IMG/VR virus record: IMGVR_UViG_3300021197_001686
Span: 1 to 41,950 of that record
Source: a virus
Length of the DNA stretch: 41,950 bases
Direction: 5' to 3' (one strand)
Part shown: positions 1 to 8,689 of the stretch, piece after piece
How positions within the stretch are numbered: the stretch's first letter is position 1
Layout: each line of letters starts with the position of its first letter
The notes under the pieces: generated by a model
Told to the model about the DNA's origin: nothing
What the model saw: the letters and a program-made list of their open reading frames with translations, nothing else
The model's database searches: none
Translations under genes and position numbers: made by a program

Positions 1-295
1 AGACACACTTTATTCAAATTTGGGCATGGGGGGTCAAATCTGGCCTTCCTCACCCTATATCACCGTTCCTCACCGCTATCTCTCCAGCGCAAAGCTCAGT
101 AAACACAGGGGTATCCGAGATCTCGGAGAGATGGAGAGATAGTTTTCTGAAAGTTTATTTTAGTAAGGGGGGGGTAGAGTTAAGAATCCGCGTTGCTACT
201 GGGGTTCAGGCAAGGCAGACGTTTCGCTCGGAAAAAACTTTTGCGATTCTTCCTCTCCATCTCACCACTCACTTAACCGGTCATATCATTGCGGT
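1..295. other. Left non-coding leader, possible packaging/late-control region
   Basis: No convincing gene precedes the HNH gene. The stretch holds a perfect 12-bp palindrome CCGAGATCTCGG at 115-126, two copies of TTCCTCACC at 46-54 and 66-74 (20 bp apart), a run of eight G near 175, and a purine-rich GAGAGATGGAGAG block near 126-138 that is roughly inverted by CTCTCCATCTC near 252-263. It lies upstream of the packaging genes, where cos/pac sites and the late promoter usually lie. No promoter matching the Bacteroidota consensus could be assigned with confidence. Confidence 0.4.
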
Positions 296-724
296 ATGGA
301 TCTCAAGAGACGCGCTCGAAAAAAGCCTTGGATGGCAGACAAGAAGGGCCGATCCGTACGCAGCCGTGAAGACGGGGAACTCCAAAAACCTTTTAAGGGG
401 AGCGAGTCCTCATCATCTAATCCACTGTACAAGACGGCGGAGTGGATTGCGACTAGGGATTCGGTTTTGTTCCGTGACCCGATCTGTGTATGGTGTTTGG
501 CGTGCGGCATCGCCACTGAAGCCACGGACGCTGACCACATTATTCCCTCTTCGCGTTTGGCGTCTCGATCAGAATTTTTTGATCAGGAGAATATCGTTGG
601 AAGTTGTCGTTCTTGCAACGTGAGGCGAGCCAGTTACTCGGCCAAGGGTATATACTTTGAGACTCAGAAGGAATGGGAGGTGTACCTCCGTCGTAAGCAC
701 TTTAGAAAAATTACTCGAACATGA
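296..724 (+). CDS. HNH endonuclease
   Basis: A 142-residue HNH nuclease. A CxxC pair in CVWC (about residue 64) and a second in SCRSCN (about residue 103) would bind structural zinc, and the catalytic His follows Asp in DADHIIP near residue 80. The N-terminus is very basic. HNH proteins next to terminase genes are known in many HK97-type phages to be needed for cos cleavage or headful packaging with TerL and portal, and that is the likely role here. The stop overlaps the next start by 4 nt (ATGA), so translation is probably coupled. Confidence 0.92.
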   Translation: MDLKRRARKKPWMADKKGRSVRSREDGELQKPFKGSESSSSNPLYKTAEWIATRDSVLFRDPICVWCLACGIATEATDADHIIPSSRLASRSEFFDQENIVGSCRSCNVRRASYSAKGIYFETQKEWEVYLRRKHFRKITRT

Positions 725-1503
725 GTATGAATACCTTGCTGCAAGAAGTACGCAGCGCACTTACAGGATACAGTGGTTTAACGGACCTGATTCCTGCCAA
801 CAAGATTACTTTTTCCCGTCGACCTCAACGCGATGAGCTTCCAGGCTTAACGGTGTCTCTTGGAAACGTAGACTACGAGCCAGTCACCAATAGCTATGCC
901 GCTGCCACCACCTATCGTGTGGACATCACCGTATTTGGTGATAGTGCTCAAAGCACAACAGCTATTCACGATCAGTTAAAGCTTGCACTGCTTGCAGCCA
1001 ATAGCACAAACTTCCGTATCAGACTTTTTGATGAAAGGTATTTTGTTGATGTAGACAATGTTCATCAGGGATACGTGTCAGCTACATGGGAGATGAATGT
1101 TGGGGTAAGCACCACCGACACGGTGTTCTTGAGCCCAGCCTTTCAGGGTCATGACCGGATGAAGTTTAAGTCCAACTTGACTATGGCCAATGGCGGAACT
1201 ACCGTATTGGATCTAGACACTCATGGATACTCTCTGGATTTCGCCTCTCATAGTGGTGCCGCTAGTCACACTGTAGTTCTTCCAGCAGCGATTGACTACA
1301 TGGGCAAGATGTACACTTTTATTTTCGGTACTAACTTGGATAACAACAGTACTGTGGTCTTCGACCCTTCAGTGGGCCGGATTGAAGGAGGTAATACATA
1401 TACCGTGGACAGGGGACTTAGTTCCATGACCATCGTTTCGGTAGAGAACCCATCTGGAGTTCAGCAATGGCGCATCATGGGTTACAAAGGTCTTCACGAC
1501 TGA
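721..1503 (+). CDS. Tail-terminator-like protein with a C-terminal beta-rich extension
   Basis: 260 residues. The first ~130 residues have the pattern of tail completion/terminator proteins of the DUF3168/gpU type: an N-terminal helix (LLQEVRSAL), an internal PGLTVSLG strand, YRVDITVFG, then AIHDQLKLALL. Residues ~140-260 are Ser/Thr/Asn-rich and beta-like and resemble phage appendage modules, which is unusual for a ~130-residue family. The position upstream of the terminase is also unusual, since tail terminators normally sit between neck and tail-tube genes. The family call rests on pattern only; an alternative is a minor head decoration protein. Confidence 0.55.
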   Translation: MSMNTLLQEVRSALTGYSGLTDLIPANKITFSRRPQRDELPGLTVSLGNVDYEPVTNSYAAATTYRVDITVFGDSAQSTTAIHDQLKLALLAANSTNFRIRLFDERYFVDVDNVHQGYVSATWEMNVGVSTTDTVFLSPAFQGHDRMKFKSNLTMANGGTTVLDLDTHGYSLDFASHSGAASHTVVLPAAIDYMGKMYTFIFGTNLDNNSTVVFDPSVGRIEGGNTYTVDRGLSSMTIVSVENPSGVQQWRIMGYKGLHD

Positions 1504-1940
1504 TGAAGGGATTTGCAGAGAACTTTATCACCCCTGAGGAAGCTGGAGTTTTAAGGGCCATTCTTGGAGCAGAAGACAAACATCAAGTTGCCCTCAAAGA
1601 TATTGATGAGGACAGCACCGCTTGGTTTGTTATCCAGCGTCTTGCCGATCATCTCCCTGATTTTAAGATTCATGATGAGTCTTACATGAGGATTGAGGTC
1701 ACAAGAAAATCAGGACATCATTGGCATGTTGATACGGGTACCAACAATGATATGCCTTGGTGTAAGTATGGTTGCAGTATCATGCTTTCCAAAGACTATG
1801 AGTACGTGGGTGCGTTGTTTCGTTATCGGGACGTCGACATCCAGCCTGAGTACTGTGGATTGTTGTGGCACGACTCATCTGAGAAGCACATGGTGGAGAG
1901 GCATCAGGGTGTTCGCGCAGTACTTCTTATCTTTATTTAA
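1503..1940 (+). CDS. 2-oxoglutarate/Fe(II)-dependent oxygenase
   Basis: 145 residues starting at the ATG that overlaps the previous stop (TGATG). It carries the complete facial triad of the prolyl-4-hydroxylase-like superfamily: HxD at H75/D77 (HHWHVDTG), a distal His at H129 and the 2-oxoglutarate-binding Arg at R138 in HMVERHQGVR. The compact single domain hydroxylates or demethylates protein or nucleic acid in known relatives; the substrate cannot be read here. Such enzymes are frequent in aquatic phages, but placement between a tail gene and the small terminase suggests a target in the virion or packaged DNA. The stop and the next start share one base. Confidence 0.82.
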   Translation: MKGFAENFITPEEAGVLRAILGAEDKHQVALKDIDEDSTAWFVIQRLADHLPDFKIHDESYMRIEVTRKSGHHWHVDTGTNNDMPWCKYGCSIMLSKDYEYVGALFRYRDVDIQPEYCGLLWHDSSEKHMVERHQGVRAVLLIFI

Positions 1941-2422
1941 TGTCAGACACACTAGATAAAATGAAGGCTGCTGTCCAGAGCCTTAACGACACCAAGGAGG
2001 GTGAGGCCGTAAAGGATGCGATTGATAAAATCGGGGCCAAAGACTTGAAGCCTATCTTCCAGTTGGACGATGATGGCAACCGCCTCTTTGACATTGTAGT
2101 GAACTACCTCAACGACCGGGGTCTAATAGAATCAGTTGATGTTATCACCGTCACTATGCTTGCGAAAAGCCTTGCAATCTATATCGCTGTCGCTCGTCAT
2201 GTGCATGGGTTTGGAGACGCTATCCAGGTTTACCCTAACGGAACATCAAATGTTAGTGGGGCGTTTACCGCCTTGTCGAAGGCTCAGGATCAGGTACTCA
2301 AGCTCAGTGCCAAGCTTGGACTCAGTCCCATGGACCGAAGCCGTATCCTAGGAGCAGCGGCTAGCGCGAACAGTGCCAATGACAAATCCCAGGAGGGGGA
2401 TGAAATTGATGAACTAAGCTAA
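1940..2422 (+). CDS. terS: Terminase small subunit (P27 family-like)
   Basis: 160 residues. It precedes the large terminase by two bases. The C-terminal half has the hallmark of P27-type small terminases: a helix of the form LSKAQDQVLKLSAKLGLSP followed by an MDRSRI motif (about residues 112-137) and a low-complexity acidic tail ending DEIDELS. The protein would bind the packaging site and load TerL. Start ATG 1940 overlaps the oxygenase stop. Confidence comes from motif and position together. Confidence 0.85.
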   Translation: MSDTLDKMKAAVQSLNDTKEGEAVKDAIDKIGAKDLKPIFQLDDDGNRLFDIVVNYLNDRGLIESVDVITVTMLAKSLAIYIAVARHVHGFGDAIQVYPNGTSNVSGAFTALSKAQDQVLKLSAKLGLSPMDRSRILGAAASANSANDKSQEGDEIDELS

Positions 2423-2424
2423 GT

Positions 2425-4179
2425 ATGTCGGTAGATGTAACCGTGGTCCTGGACGTTTTCGATTACGCTCACGAGGTAATTGATGGCAAGATTTCCACGG
2501 GCAAATACATCAAGCTTGCTGCCGAACGATTCGTATCTGACCTGGAGAATGAGGATTGGGACTGGAAGTTTGATGCTTATGAGGCTGCCAGATACATCAA
2601 CTTCATAGAGAGGGTTTGCGTTCACACCAGGGGTGACTTGGCGGGTAAGAAGTTTAAGCTAGAGCCTTGGCAAGTTTTCTTCGTCGGTCAGATATTCGGG
2701 TGGGTGAGCAAGACAGAGGGTCATAGGCGATTCAACACTGCTCACCTATTTGTTGCAAGGAAGAACGGTAAGTCCCAGTTGGCAGCGGCGATTGCCTTGG
2801 CTATGGCTACCCTGGATGGTGATGGTGCTCCTCAGTTGGTTACAGCAGCAACAAAGAGAGATCAGGCAAAGGAGGTTTTTGATGAGATATGTCGTTGCGT
2901 AAAAAGCAATCCCGCTCTTTCCAAGAGGTTTACGGTTCAAAGGTCAGAAGTCAAGACTCCTCGAAATGGTGTTATCAAGCCCCTAAGTTCTGACGCGAAC
3001 ACCCTTGACGGTCTCAATTTGAATCTAGCTGTGGTGGACGAGTTTCACGCCATGAAGACGGCAGACCTCTACCGCGTATTGGCATCCTCTATGGGATCTC
3101 GTCAGTCCCCTCTTATGCTAGCCATCACGACCGCTGGCTTTGTTGCTGATGGTCCATGCGCAATGTTTATGAAGGCTGGTAAAGCTGTCTTGGAGGGCGT
3201 AAAGTCTAATGACCGTCTACTGATATTACCTTATGAAATTGATGAAGATGATTCTTGGGATGATCACGAGTCGTGGTTAAAATCAAATCCAAACCTGTCG
3301 GTCTCAATTAGTAAGGAGTATTTAGAAGCACAATGCAAAAACGCCAAACTTTACGGGAGTCGTTCTATCACAGAGTTTATGGTAAAGCACCTCAATGTGT
3401 TTGTAGGGTCAGAGGCCGTATGGATTCCGGACGACGACTGGATGAGCGAAGCCAACTGCCGAGAGCCTCACGTTACTCACGTCATCGACGAGAAGGCGAG
3501 CAAGCCCGTCGCGTACTTGGGACTCGATCTCGCTTCGACCGATGACATCACGGCACTAGCCGTATGCACCGGCAGTGACGATAAGGGTTGGGGTTTTGAG
3601 ATGCACTACTTTATGCCGGAAAGGTCGGTAGAGCGAAGATTGGATAAGGATGAGAACACAGTGTATCTAGGATTTAAGGATGACCCTCATGTTCACCTTA
3701 CGCCAGGCAATGTAACTGACTACAATGTTATCCGTAGACTGGTTAGCGGGCACTATGTCCAGGACGGTGAAGTCAAGTACGACTCAGACAACCTCATGGA
3801 GAGGTATCTCGTTAAGGGGGTAGCTTATGACAGGTGGAACTCTTTGAATCTCATACGTGACTTAGAAGGTGACGGAGTTCCTTGTGATCCATTTGGTCAA
3901 GGCTTCGCCTCAATGTCATTTCCTTCAAAGGAATTTGAGAAGTGCGTACTCCAGGGGAAAATATGTCACGGGGGTGACGAGGTTCTTCGTTGGATGATGG
4001 GCAATGTAAGCTTGAGGTATGATGCCAGCGGCAACATTAAGCCTGACAAATCTAAGAGTGGAGATAAGATTGATGGTGTGGTTTCAGCAATCATGGCCAT
4101 TGGTGAGGCACTCACTTTTGTAGAAGATGAAAATAGTGACTTTGAGTTCTTCATGGCTGTTATAGGCAACAACGTGTGA
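2425..4179 (+). CDS. terL: Terminase large subunit
   Basis: 584 residues, typical length for HK97-type TerL. ATPase half: Walker A-like ARKNGKS (111-117), coupling segment TAATKRDQAKE, Walker B VVDEFH (203-208). RNase H-like nuclease half: first metal ligand D368 in YLGLDLASTDD, a YDRWN motif near 475, and a final Asp in DKIDGVVSAIMAIG near 555. It powers DNA translocation into the prohead through the portal and cuts concatemers. It sits directly after TerS and before the portal, the canonical order. Confidence 0.97.
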   Translation: MSVDVTVVLDVFDYAHEVIDGKISTGKYIKLAAERFVSDLENEDWDWKFDAYEAARYINFIERVCVHTRGDLAGKKFKLEPWQVFFVGQIFGWVSKTEGHRRFNTAHLFVARKNGKSQLAAAIALAMATLDGDGAPQLVTAATKRDQAKEVFDEICRCVKSNPALSKRFTVQRSEVKTPRNGVIKPLSSDANTLDGLNLNLAVVDEFHAMKTADLYRVLASSMGSRQSPLMLAITTAGFVADGPCAMFMKAGKAVLEGVKSNDRLLILPYEIDEDDSWDDHESWLKSNPNLSVSISKEYLEAQCKNAKLYGSRSITEFMVKHLNVFVGSEAVWIPDDDWMSEANCREPHVTHVIDEKASKPVAYLGLDLASTDDITALAVCTGSDDKGWGFEMHYFMPERSVERRLDKDENTVYLGFKDDPHVHLTPGNVTDYNVIRRLVSGHYVQDGEVKYDSDNLMERYLVKGVAYDRWNSLNLIRDLEGDGVPCDPFGQGFASMSFPSKEFEKCVLQGKICHGGDEVLRWMMGNVSLRYDASGNIKPDKSKSGDKIDGVVSAIMAIGEALTFVEDENSDFEFFMAVIGNNV

Positions 4180-4220
4180 TATGATTATTTTCTCACCTAA
4201 CCCATTATACTTTCGTGCTA

Positions 4221-5450
4221 ATGTCTGAAGGAGAATCAAAGCCCAATATCTTCACAAGACTGTTTCGCACCGTCACTTCTCGATCAACCTTTGTCTCACC
4301 TACAGCGGCACTACGCACACAGTATGTTCGGTTATATGGTGAGGGTTACAAGTTTGGAACGGACGCGCTCGAACTGTCCTCTGTCTACGCATGCGTCAGC
4401 AAAATCGCCGACACCATTGCCAGCCTTGAAGCCTCGGTGGTTAGAGTATCTCCCAACGGGTCGCGTGACCTACTCGCCGCCCACCCAGTCCACCGACTGA
4501 TTTCTAGGGAGCCAAACAAGTATCTCGGCGCATACGAGTTTTGGCAACTTGTTTGTTCTGACGCATTGCTTCACGGTACAGGTTATGCTTACATCAGCAG
4601 GGAGCCTGGTAACATGGAGCTTTTCTATATCCCGGCGGTTCGTGTGAGCCACACGATTCACCCGGAGACAGGGGAGAAGTACTACACATACGATGGTGCG
4701 CCCAATGCTGTGCATCAGAGGGACATGCTTGAGATCAATGCTTTCCGTGGTCTTAACCCCACGCACATGCAGATTCAGAACTTCACTACCGCTAAGGCAG
4801 TTCAGGATTTCGGTTCCAAGTTCTTTGAGAACGGAGGGATGATGGGTGGGATCCTATCCACAAAGGAGCACATGAGTGCGGAGCAGATGCAGCAAGCTCA
4901 GGAGATGTGGGAGCGGGAATACATGGGCAAGCACAATGCTCACAAAATCGCCATCCTAGGCGGAGGCTTTCAATACCAACCACTTTCGGTATCCTTGGAT
5001 CAGATCCAGTTTTTGCAGATGAAGAAGTATAGCACAGAGGAGATCGCTCGTATCTACTCCGTGCCTCCTGCAATGATTGGGTTGGAGGGCAACACTGCTT
5101 ACAGTAACTATGAGCAGCAGGTACTTCAGTTCCAACAAAGCACCATTCTCCCCTGGGTTCGCCGTATTGAAAATGAGGTTGAACGTAAACTATTAAGTGA
5201 GGATGAAACCCTCCAATGCCAGTTCAATGTCGATACCCTGCTACGCGCGGACAGCGAGTCCCGATCAAAATTCTATCACCAGGCCTTGCAGGATGGTGTT
5301 ATGTCGATCAACGAGGTGCGCGGCAAGGAGGGACTTGGGCCTGTTGATGGCGGCGATTCTCACCACATCCAGGTCAACATGATCCCGTTGGATCGCATGC
5401 AAGATTTTGCGGACTCGGTAACTAACTCAACAAACGAAAACAATGGCTGA
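4221..5450 (+). CDS. Portal protein (HK97 family)
   Basis: 409 residues from ATG 4221; an in-frame GTG at 4215 is less likely. HK97-type portal motifs are clear: YACVSKIADTIASL near the N-terminus, FFENGGMMGGIL, ILGGGFQYQPLSVSLDQIQFL, then STEEIARIYSVPPAMIG and the stem segment NYEQQVLQFQQSTILPW. It forms the dodecameric ring at the capsid vertex for packaging and tail attachment. The end overlaps the next gene by 8 nt. Confidence 0.96.
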   Translation: MSEGESKPNIFTRLFRTVTSRSTFVSPTAALRTQYVRLYGEGYKFGTDALELSSVYACVSKIADTIASLEASVVRVSPNGSRDLLAAHPVHRLISREPNKYLGAYEFWQLVCSDALLHGTGYAYISREPGNMELFYIPAVRVSHTIHPETGEKYYTYDGAPNAVHQRDMLEINAFRGLNPTHMQIQNFTTAKAVQDFGSKFFENGGMMGGILSTKEHMSAEQMQQAQEMWEREYMGKHNAHKIAILGGGFQYQPLSVSLDQIQFLQMKKYSTEEIARIYSVPPAMIGLEGNTAYSNYEQQVLQFQQSTILPWVRRIENEVERKLLSEDETLQCQFNVDTLLRADSESRSKFYHQALQDGVMSINEVRGKEGLGPVDGGDSHHIQVNMIPLDRMQDFADSVTNSTNENNG

Positions 5451-5856
5451 TTTTTATTACGATCTTCTCGTAGTTAGCTGCCGTGGCCAGCACGACACTA
5501 GTGCGCTTGGTAGCAACGATTTCAAAACACGCAGTGTCCCTAACCGGGAATCCTGGAACTTCACTTACTTCGCTGACGACGTGAATGATGAGGCTGCGGG
5601 CGAGGCTGCTTTCTTGGCGGCTATGGAGGCCGCTATCCCATCTGCCCCTCAGCACATTAACAAGATCCTAGCTTCTGGCGCAGGATCCTTGAAGAATAGG
5701 CTCGACAGCAGCGCCACTATCGCTAATCATGGTACTGCCACCAACGGAAAGTATAATGAGCGTGTTGGCAAGGATGTGCTCCGTTATGAGATCGGTGTTG
5801 CTGCCGAATCTGCCGCCGCCGCGCTCGCGGCTCGTACAGCCCACAACTTGGTCTAA
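5443..5856 (+). CDS. Head-region protein of unknown function
   Basis: 137 residues, no family recognised. The protein starts with a hydrophobic strand (FYYDLLVVS) and has an Ala-rich helical C-terminus (AAAESAAAALAARTAHNLV). It is locked between portal and the next morphogenesis gene by overlaps on both sides, so it is likely a capsid assembly or structural accessory. No catalytic motif or membrane segment is visible. Confidence 0.7.
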   Translation: MADFYYDLLVVSCRGQHDTSALGSNDFKTRSVPNRESWNFTYFADDVNDEAAGEAAFLAAMEAAIPSAPQHINKILASGAGSLKNRLDSSATIANHGTATNGKYNERVGKDVLRYEIGVAAESAAAALAARTAHNLV

Positions 5857-6638
5857 TGGCTCAAACCTACGGGGGATATCCAGACACAGCAAAGGCAGCC
5901 GCTCGGCGTGCCCTGCGCCACCGTGAGAAAAACGGTAGCAAGTGTGGCACCGCTGTAGGTTGGGAGCGAGCTAATCAGATTTCTTCAGGAGAGAAGCTTT
6001 CTTTGAAAACAATCAAGCGCACCTTCTCTTTCCTCTCCCGTGCAGAGACTTACAATCAAGGTAAGTTCAAGGACGAGGACGGCAAGGAGATTTGTGGTAG
6101 CGTCATGTACGCCGCCTGGGGTGGCACCTCTATGCGTAGCTGGTGCAGTGGCGTAATCAATAAGGCTGAGGGTAGAAAGCAGGTCGGTACAGTAGACGGC
6201 GAACCGGTGTTTGAGACAGTGGCTGAGGCTGAGGCTCACGCAAAGGAAATCGGATGTAGTGGTTATCACGAGCACGACCTCGAAGGGAAGACTGTTTACA
6301 TGGCTTGCAGTGGCCACGACGAAGCGACTACTGATGAGCGTTCGGAGATTACTGGCGCCGTTAAGAAAGGTCTGAAAAAGAAAGCTGACGATCACAACGA
6401 AAAGGTTACCGCGCCCAGCAAGAAGACAAACGTCCGCACCCTTAGCGCCGTGTTCAAGCGTGGTGTGGGAGCGTACAAAACGAATCCCGGATCCGTCCGG
6501 CCTAGTGTAAAGTCACCCGAGCAGTGGGCATACGCTCGTGTGAACTCATTCCTGTATGCCCTGAAAAATGAAAAGTTTCGCAGCGGAAAGCACGATACGG
6601 ACCTGTTCCCTAGCGGCCATCCACTGAGTAGCAAATAA
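5856..6638 (+). CDS. Multi-domain phage morphogenesis-region protein, function unknown
   Basis: 260 residues built from three recognisable recurrent phage segments. Residues ~8-105 contain AARRALRHREKNG, CGTAVGWERANQ, SGEKLSLKTIKRTFSFLSR and YAAWGG, a helical module often seen near portal/protease genes. Residues ~118-155 contain an EAEAHAKEIGCSGYHEH block followed by KTVYMACSGHDE, rich in Cys/His and possibly metal-binding. Residues ~195-260 contain VFKRGVGAYKTNPGSVRP and QWAYARVNSFLYAL, another common module. No enzymatic role is established. Its place between portal and protease/capsid argues for a head-assembly role. Confidence 0.72.
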   Translation: MAQTYGGYPDTAKAAARRALRHREKNGSKCGTAVGWERANQISSGEKLSLKTIKRTFSFLSRAETYNQGKFKDEDGKEICGSVMYAAWGGTSMRSWCSGVINKAEGRKQVGTVDGEPVFETVAEAEAHAKEIGCSGYHEHDLEGKTVYMACSGHDEATTDERSEITGAVKKGLKKKADDHNEKVTAPSKKTNVRTLSAVFKRGVGAYKTNPGSVRPSVKSPEQWAYARVNSFLYALKNEKFRSGKHDTDLFPSGHPLSSK

Positions 6639-6645
6639 CCCAACA

Positions 6646-8628
6646 ATGGCAAAGAAAAACGTAGAAAAGCGATTCTTGTCCTCCAGCGTTGAGGTCAGAG
6701 AAGTAGAAGGTAAGCCCAATATGATTGAGGGCTATGCCGCTGTCTTTGATGACGAAACGGTAATCGGGGGAGCTTTCGCTGAGCGCGTTGCTCGGGGAGC
6801 CTTTGACGGGGCGGACATGAGTAATACCGTAGCTCTGTTCAACCACAACATTGACCAACCGCTAGCCCGTGTAGGTCGCGGCTTGTTGCTGGAGGTTGAT
6901 GAGCGGGGACTCAAGTATCGTTTCGAGCTTGGCAATCAGAGTTACGCAAAAGATCTAGCGGAAAACATCCGCATGGGAAATGTATCAACTAGCAGTTTTG
7001 GATTCACCGTTCGTGAGGACGAGTGGGACCGTCGTGATGACGGGCTCAACTTGCGCACGATTAAAGAGGTGGGCTTGCTTTTTGATGTCAGCCCTACTAC
7101 GCAAGGCGCGTACCCTACAACAGAGGTCGGACTCCGCGCTATGGAGCTGGCTCTCGCAAACGAAGAAGTTATGTCTATTGAACAAGAAGAAGTTCGCGAA
7201 GAGGAGCTGGTCGTAGAAGAGGCCGCTACCGATAGTGAGGACTGTGGTTGCGAAGGCAACAATACAATCCCCGCTGTTCAGCGATCAGAAAAAGAAGAGG
7301 AGGAAGAAGAGGAGGAAGAAGACGACCGTGCATATATGGACGGCGACAAAGAGGAGGAGGAAGAGGAAGATGAAGATCGTATGGAGGAAGAAGAGGAAGA
7401 GGAGGAAGACGACGACGAAGAGCGCACAATCAAAACCGAGGTAATCTTAGCAGACCCAGACCTCGTACCAAATGCTTATGGGCTGCGAAATAAAAATGTA
7501 GAGCCGGAGGCTCGTTCTCAAAATTCTAAATCTGAAGATATGTCAGAAAAGACAAAATCAGCCCCGGCCTATGTACAGGGATTGGGCGACACTGAAATGC
7601 ACGTGTCTAAGCGTTACAGCTTTGGCAAGGCAATCAAAGAAGCGGCCCAGGGTCGCTTGACTGGCCTCGAAGCCGAAATGAACCAGGAGGCTCGCGCCGA
7701 GTTCAACAACTCTAAGATTAACGTGAGCGGAGGTTTCTCTGTTCCTTCAATGGTTATGCGTTCCGATGCCCTCGGTACTACTGCCGTGGACAATACCGGA
7801 GCTATCGACAGTGTCGCTTTCGGAGGTACTATCGGTTCTCAGGACGCTGGTCTCGTTGCGGCTTTCCGTCCCAACGATATCGCTACTCAGCTCGGCGCTC
7901 GTTCTTTGACGAACCTTACTGGTGACGTTGTGTTCCAGGTTCAAAACGCCGAGATCGTTGGAACCAAGCCGGCTCAGGGAGCTACTGCCACCGAGGATCT
8001 CGTGGGCTTCACTCCCAAGACCTTGAGCCCTACACGCTACAGCGCGTACTCTAAGGTCACAGAGCAGATGCTCGCTCAGTCCGCTGACGACATGGGTGCT
8101 TTCATCGCACAGGATATCCGCAAGGCTGTAGAGGCTAAGTTCAACGATGATATCATCGCTGACATCAAGGCTGCTACTATCGCGAACTTCAACGATGCGG
8201 GATCTCCTGCTGCTGGATTGAAGGACTTCGTTGCTGCCACAATGAACCCTCTCCACTTGGAAGAGAATTTGTTGAAGGACGACGTAGACCTCGCAAACAT
8301 CCGTTGCTTGTCTTCAGCCGCTGCGTTCCGTAAGGCTCGCACGTTGAGCTTCGATGCCGGATCTGGCATCTTGTTCGGCTCTACTCCAGCAGAGCGTCGC
8401 TCAGTCATCGGGTACGACACGGTTATCTCTTCCGGTGTTACTGCTGGGGAGTTGTATATGATGGATCAAAGCCAGCTCGTCATGGGTACATGGGGCGGTG
8501 TGAACATCATGGTTGATCCTTACACCGATGCCAACAACGGTGTTGTGCGCATCATCGCTAACGTCTACAAGTCGTTCAAGACTTTGCAGGGCCAAGGCTT
8601 CGTGGGTCTCGACTCTATGGGATCGTAA
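6646..8628 (+). CDS. Fused prohead protease, acidic linker and HK97-fold major capsid protein
   Basis: 660 residues. Residues 1-165 are a U35/HK97-type prohead protease: catalytic His in FNHN (H67), Ser in SSFGF (S117), probable acidic third residue in KEVGLLFDVSP. Residues ~170-300 form an extraordinarily acidic linker with several Glu/Asp runs between 215 and 259, probably the scaffolding (delta-domain) equivalent. Residues ~320-660 are the major capsid protein (GGFSVPS..., TEQMLAQSADD, QGFVGL near the end). An ATG at 7540 (M299), in a locally AT-richer stretch just before the capsid domain, could allow separate capsid synthesis. Otherwise the precursor must be cleaved. Confidence 0.95.
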   Translation: MAKKNVEKRFLSSSVEVREVEGKPNMIEGYAAVFDDETVIGGAFAERVARGAFDGADMSNTVALFNHNIDQPLARVGRGLLLEVDERGLKYRFELGNQSYAKDLAENIRMGNVSTSSFGFTVREDEWDRRDDGLNLRTIKEVGLLFDVSPTTQGAYPTTEVGLRAMELALANEEVMSIEQEEVREEELVVEEAATDSEDCGCEGNNTIPAVQRSEKEEEEEEEEEDDRAYMDGDKEEEEEEDEDRMEEEEEEEEDDDEERTIKTEVILADPDLVPNAYGLRNKNVEPEARSQNSKSEDMSEKTKSAPAYVQGLGDTEMHVSKRYSFGKAIKEAAQGRLTGLEAEMNQEARAEFNNSKINVSGGFSVPSMVMRSDALGTTAVDNTGAIDSVAFGGTIGSQDAGLVAAFRPNDIATQLGARSLTNLTGDVVFQVQNAEIVGTKPAQGATATEDLVGFTPKTLSPTRYSAYSKVTEQMLAQSADDMGAFIAQDIRKAVEAKFNDDIIADIKAATIANFNDAGSPAAGLKDFVAATMNPLHLEENLLKDDVDLANIRCLSSAAAFRKARTLSFDAGSGILFGSTPAERRSVIGYDTVISSGVTAGELYMMDQSQLVMGTWGGVNIMVDPYTDANNGVVRIIANVYKSFKTLQGQGFVGLDSMGS

Positions 8629-8648
8629 TAGCTGAATAACAAATAACT

Positions 8649-8680
8649 GGGGGCTAGGAAATGGCCTGGCCCCCTTTTAT
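8649..8680 (+). terminator. Rho-independent terminator after capsid gene
   Basis: A 10-bp stem (8649-8658 with 8665-8674, GGGGGCTAGG against CCTGGCCCCC, one G-U) with a 6-nt loop is followed by TTTTATT. It lies in the only sizeable gap between the head and neck genes and would set a high capsid to neck ratio by partial termination. Confidence 0.85.
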
Positions 8681-8689
8681 TACTCAAGA

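Noticed and set aside
4215-4220. GTG start two codons upstream of the portal ATG
   Set aside because: The ATG at 4221 gives a normal portal N-terminus and ATG is by far the dominant start in this genome.
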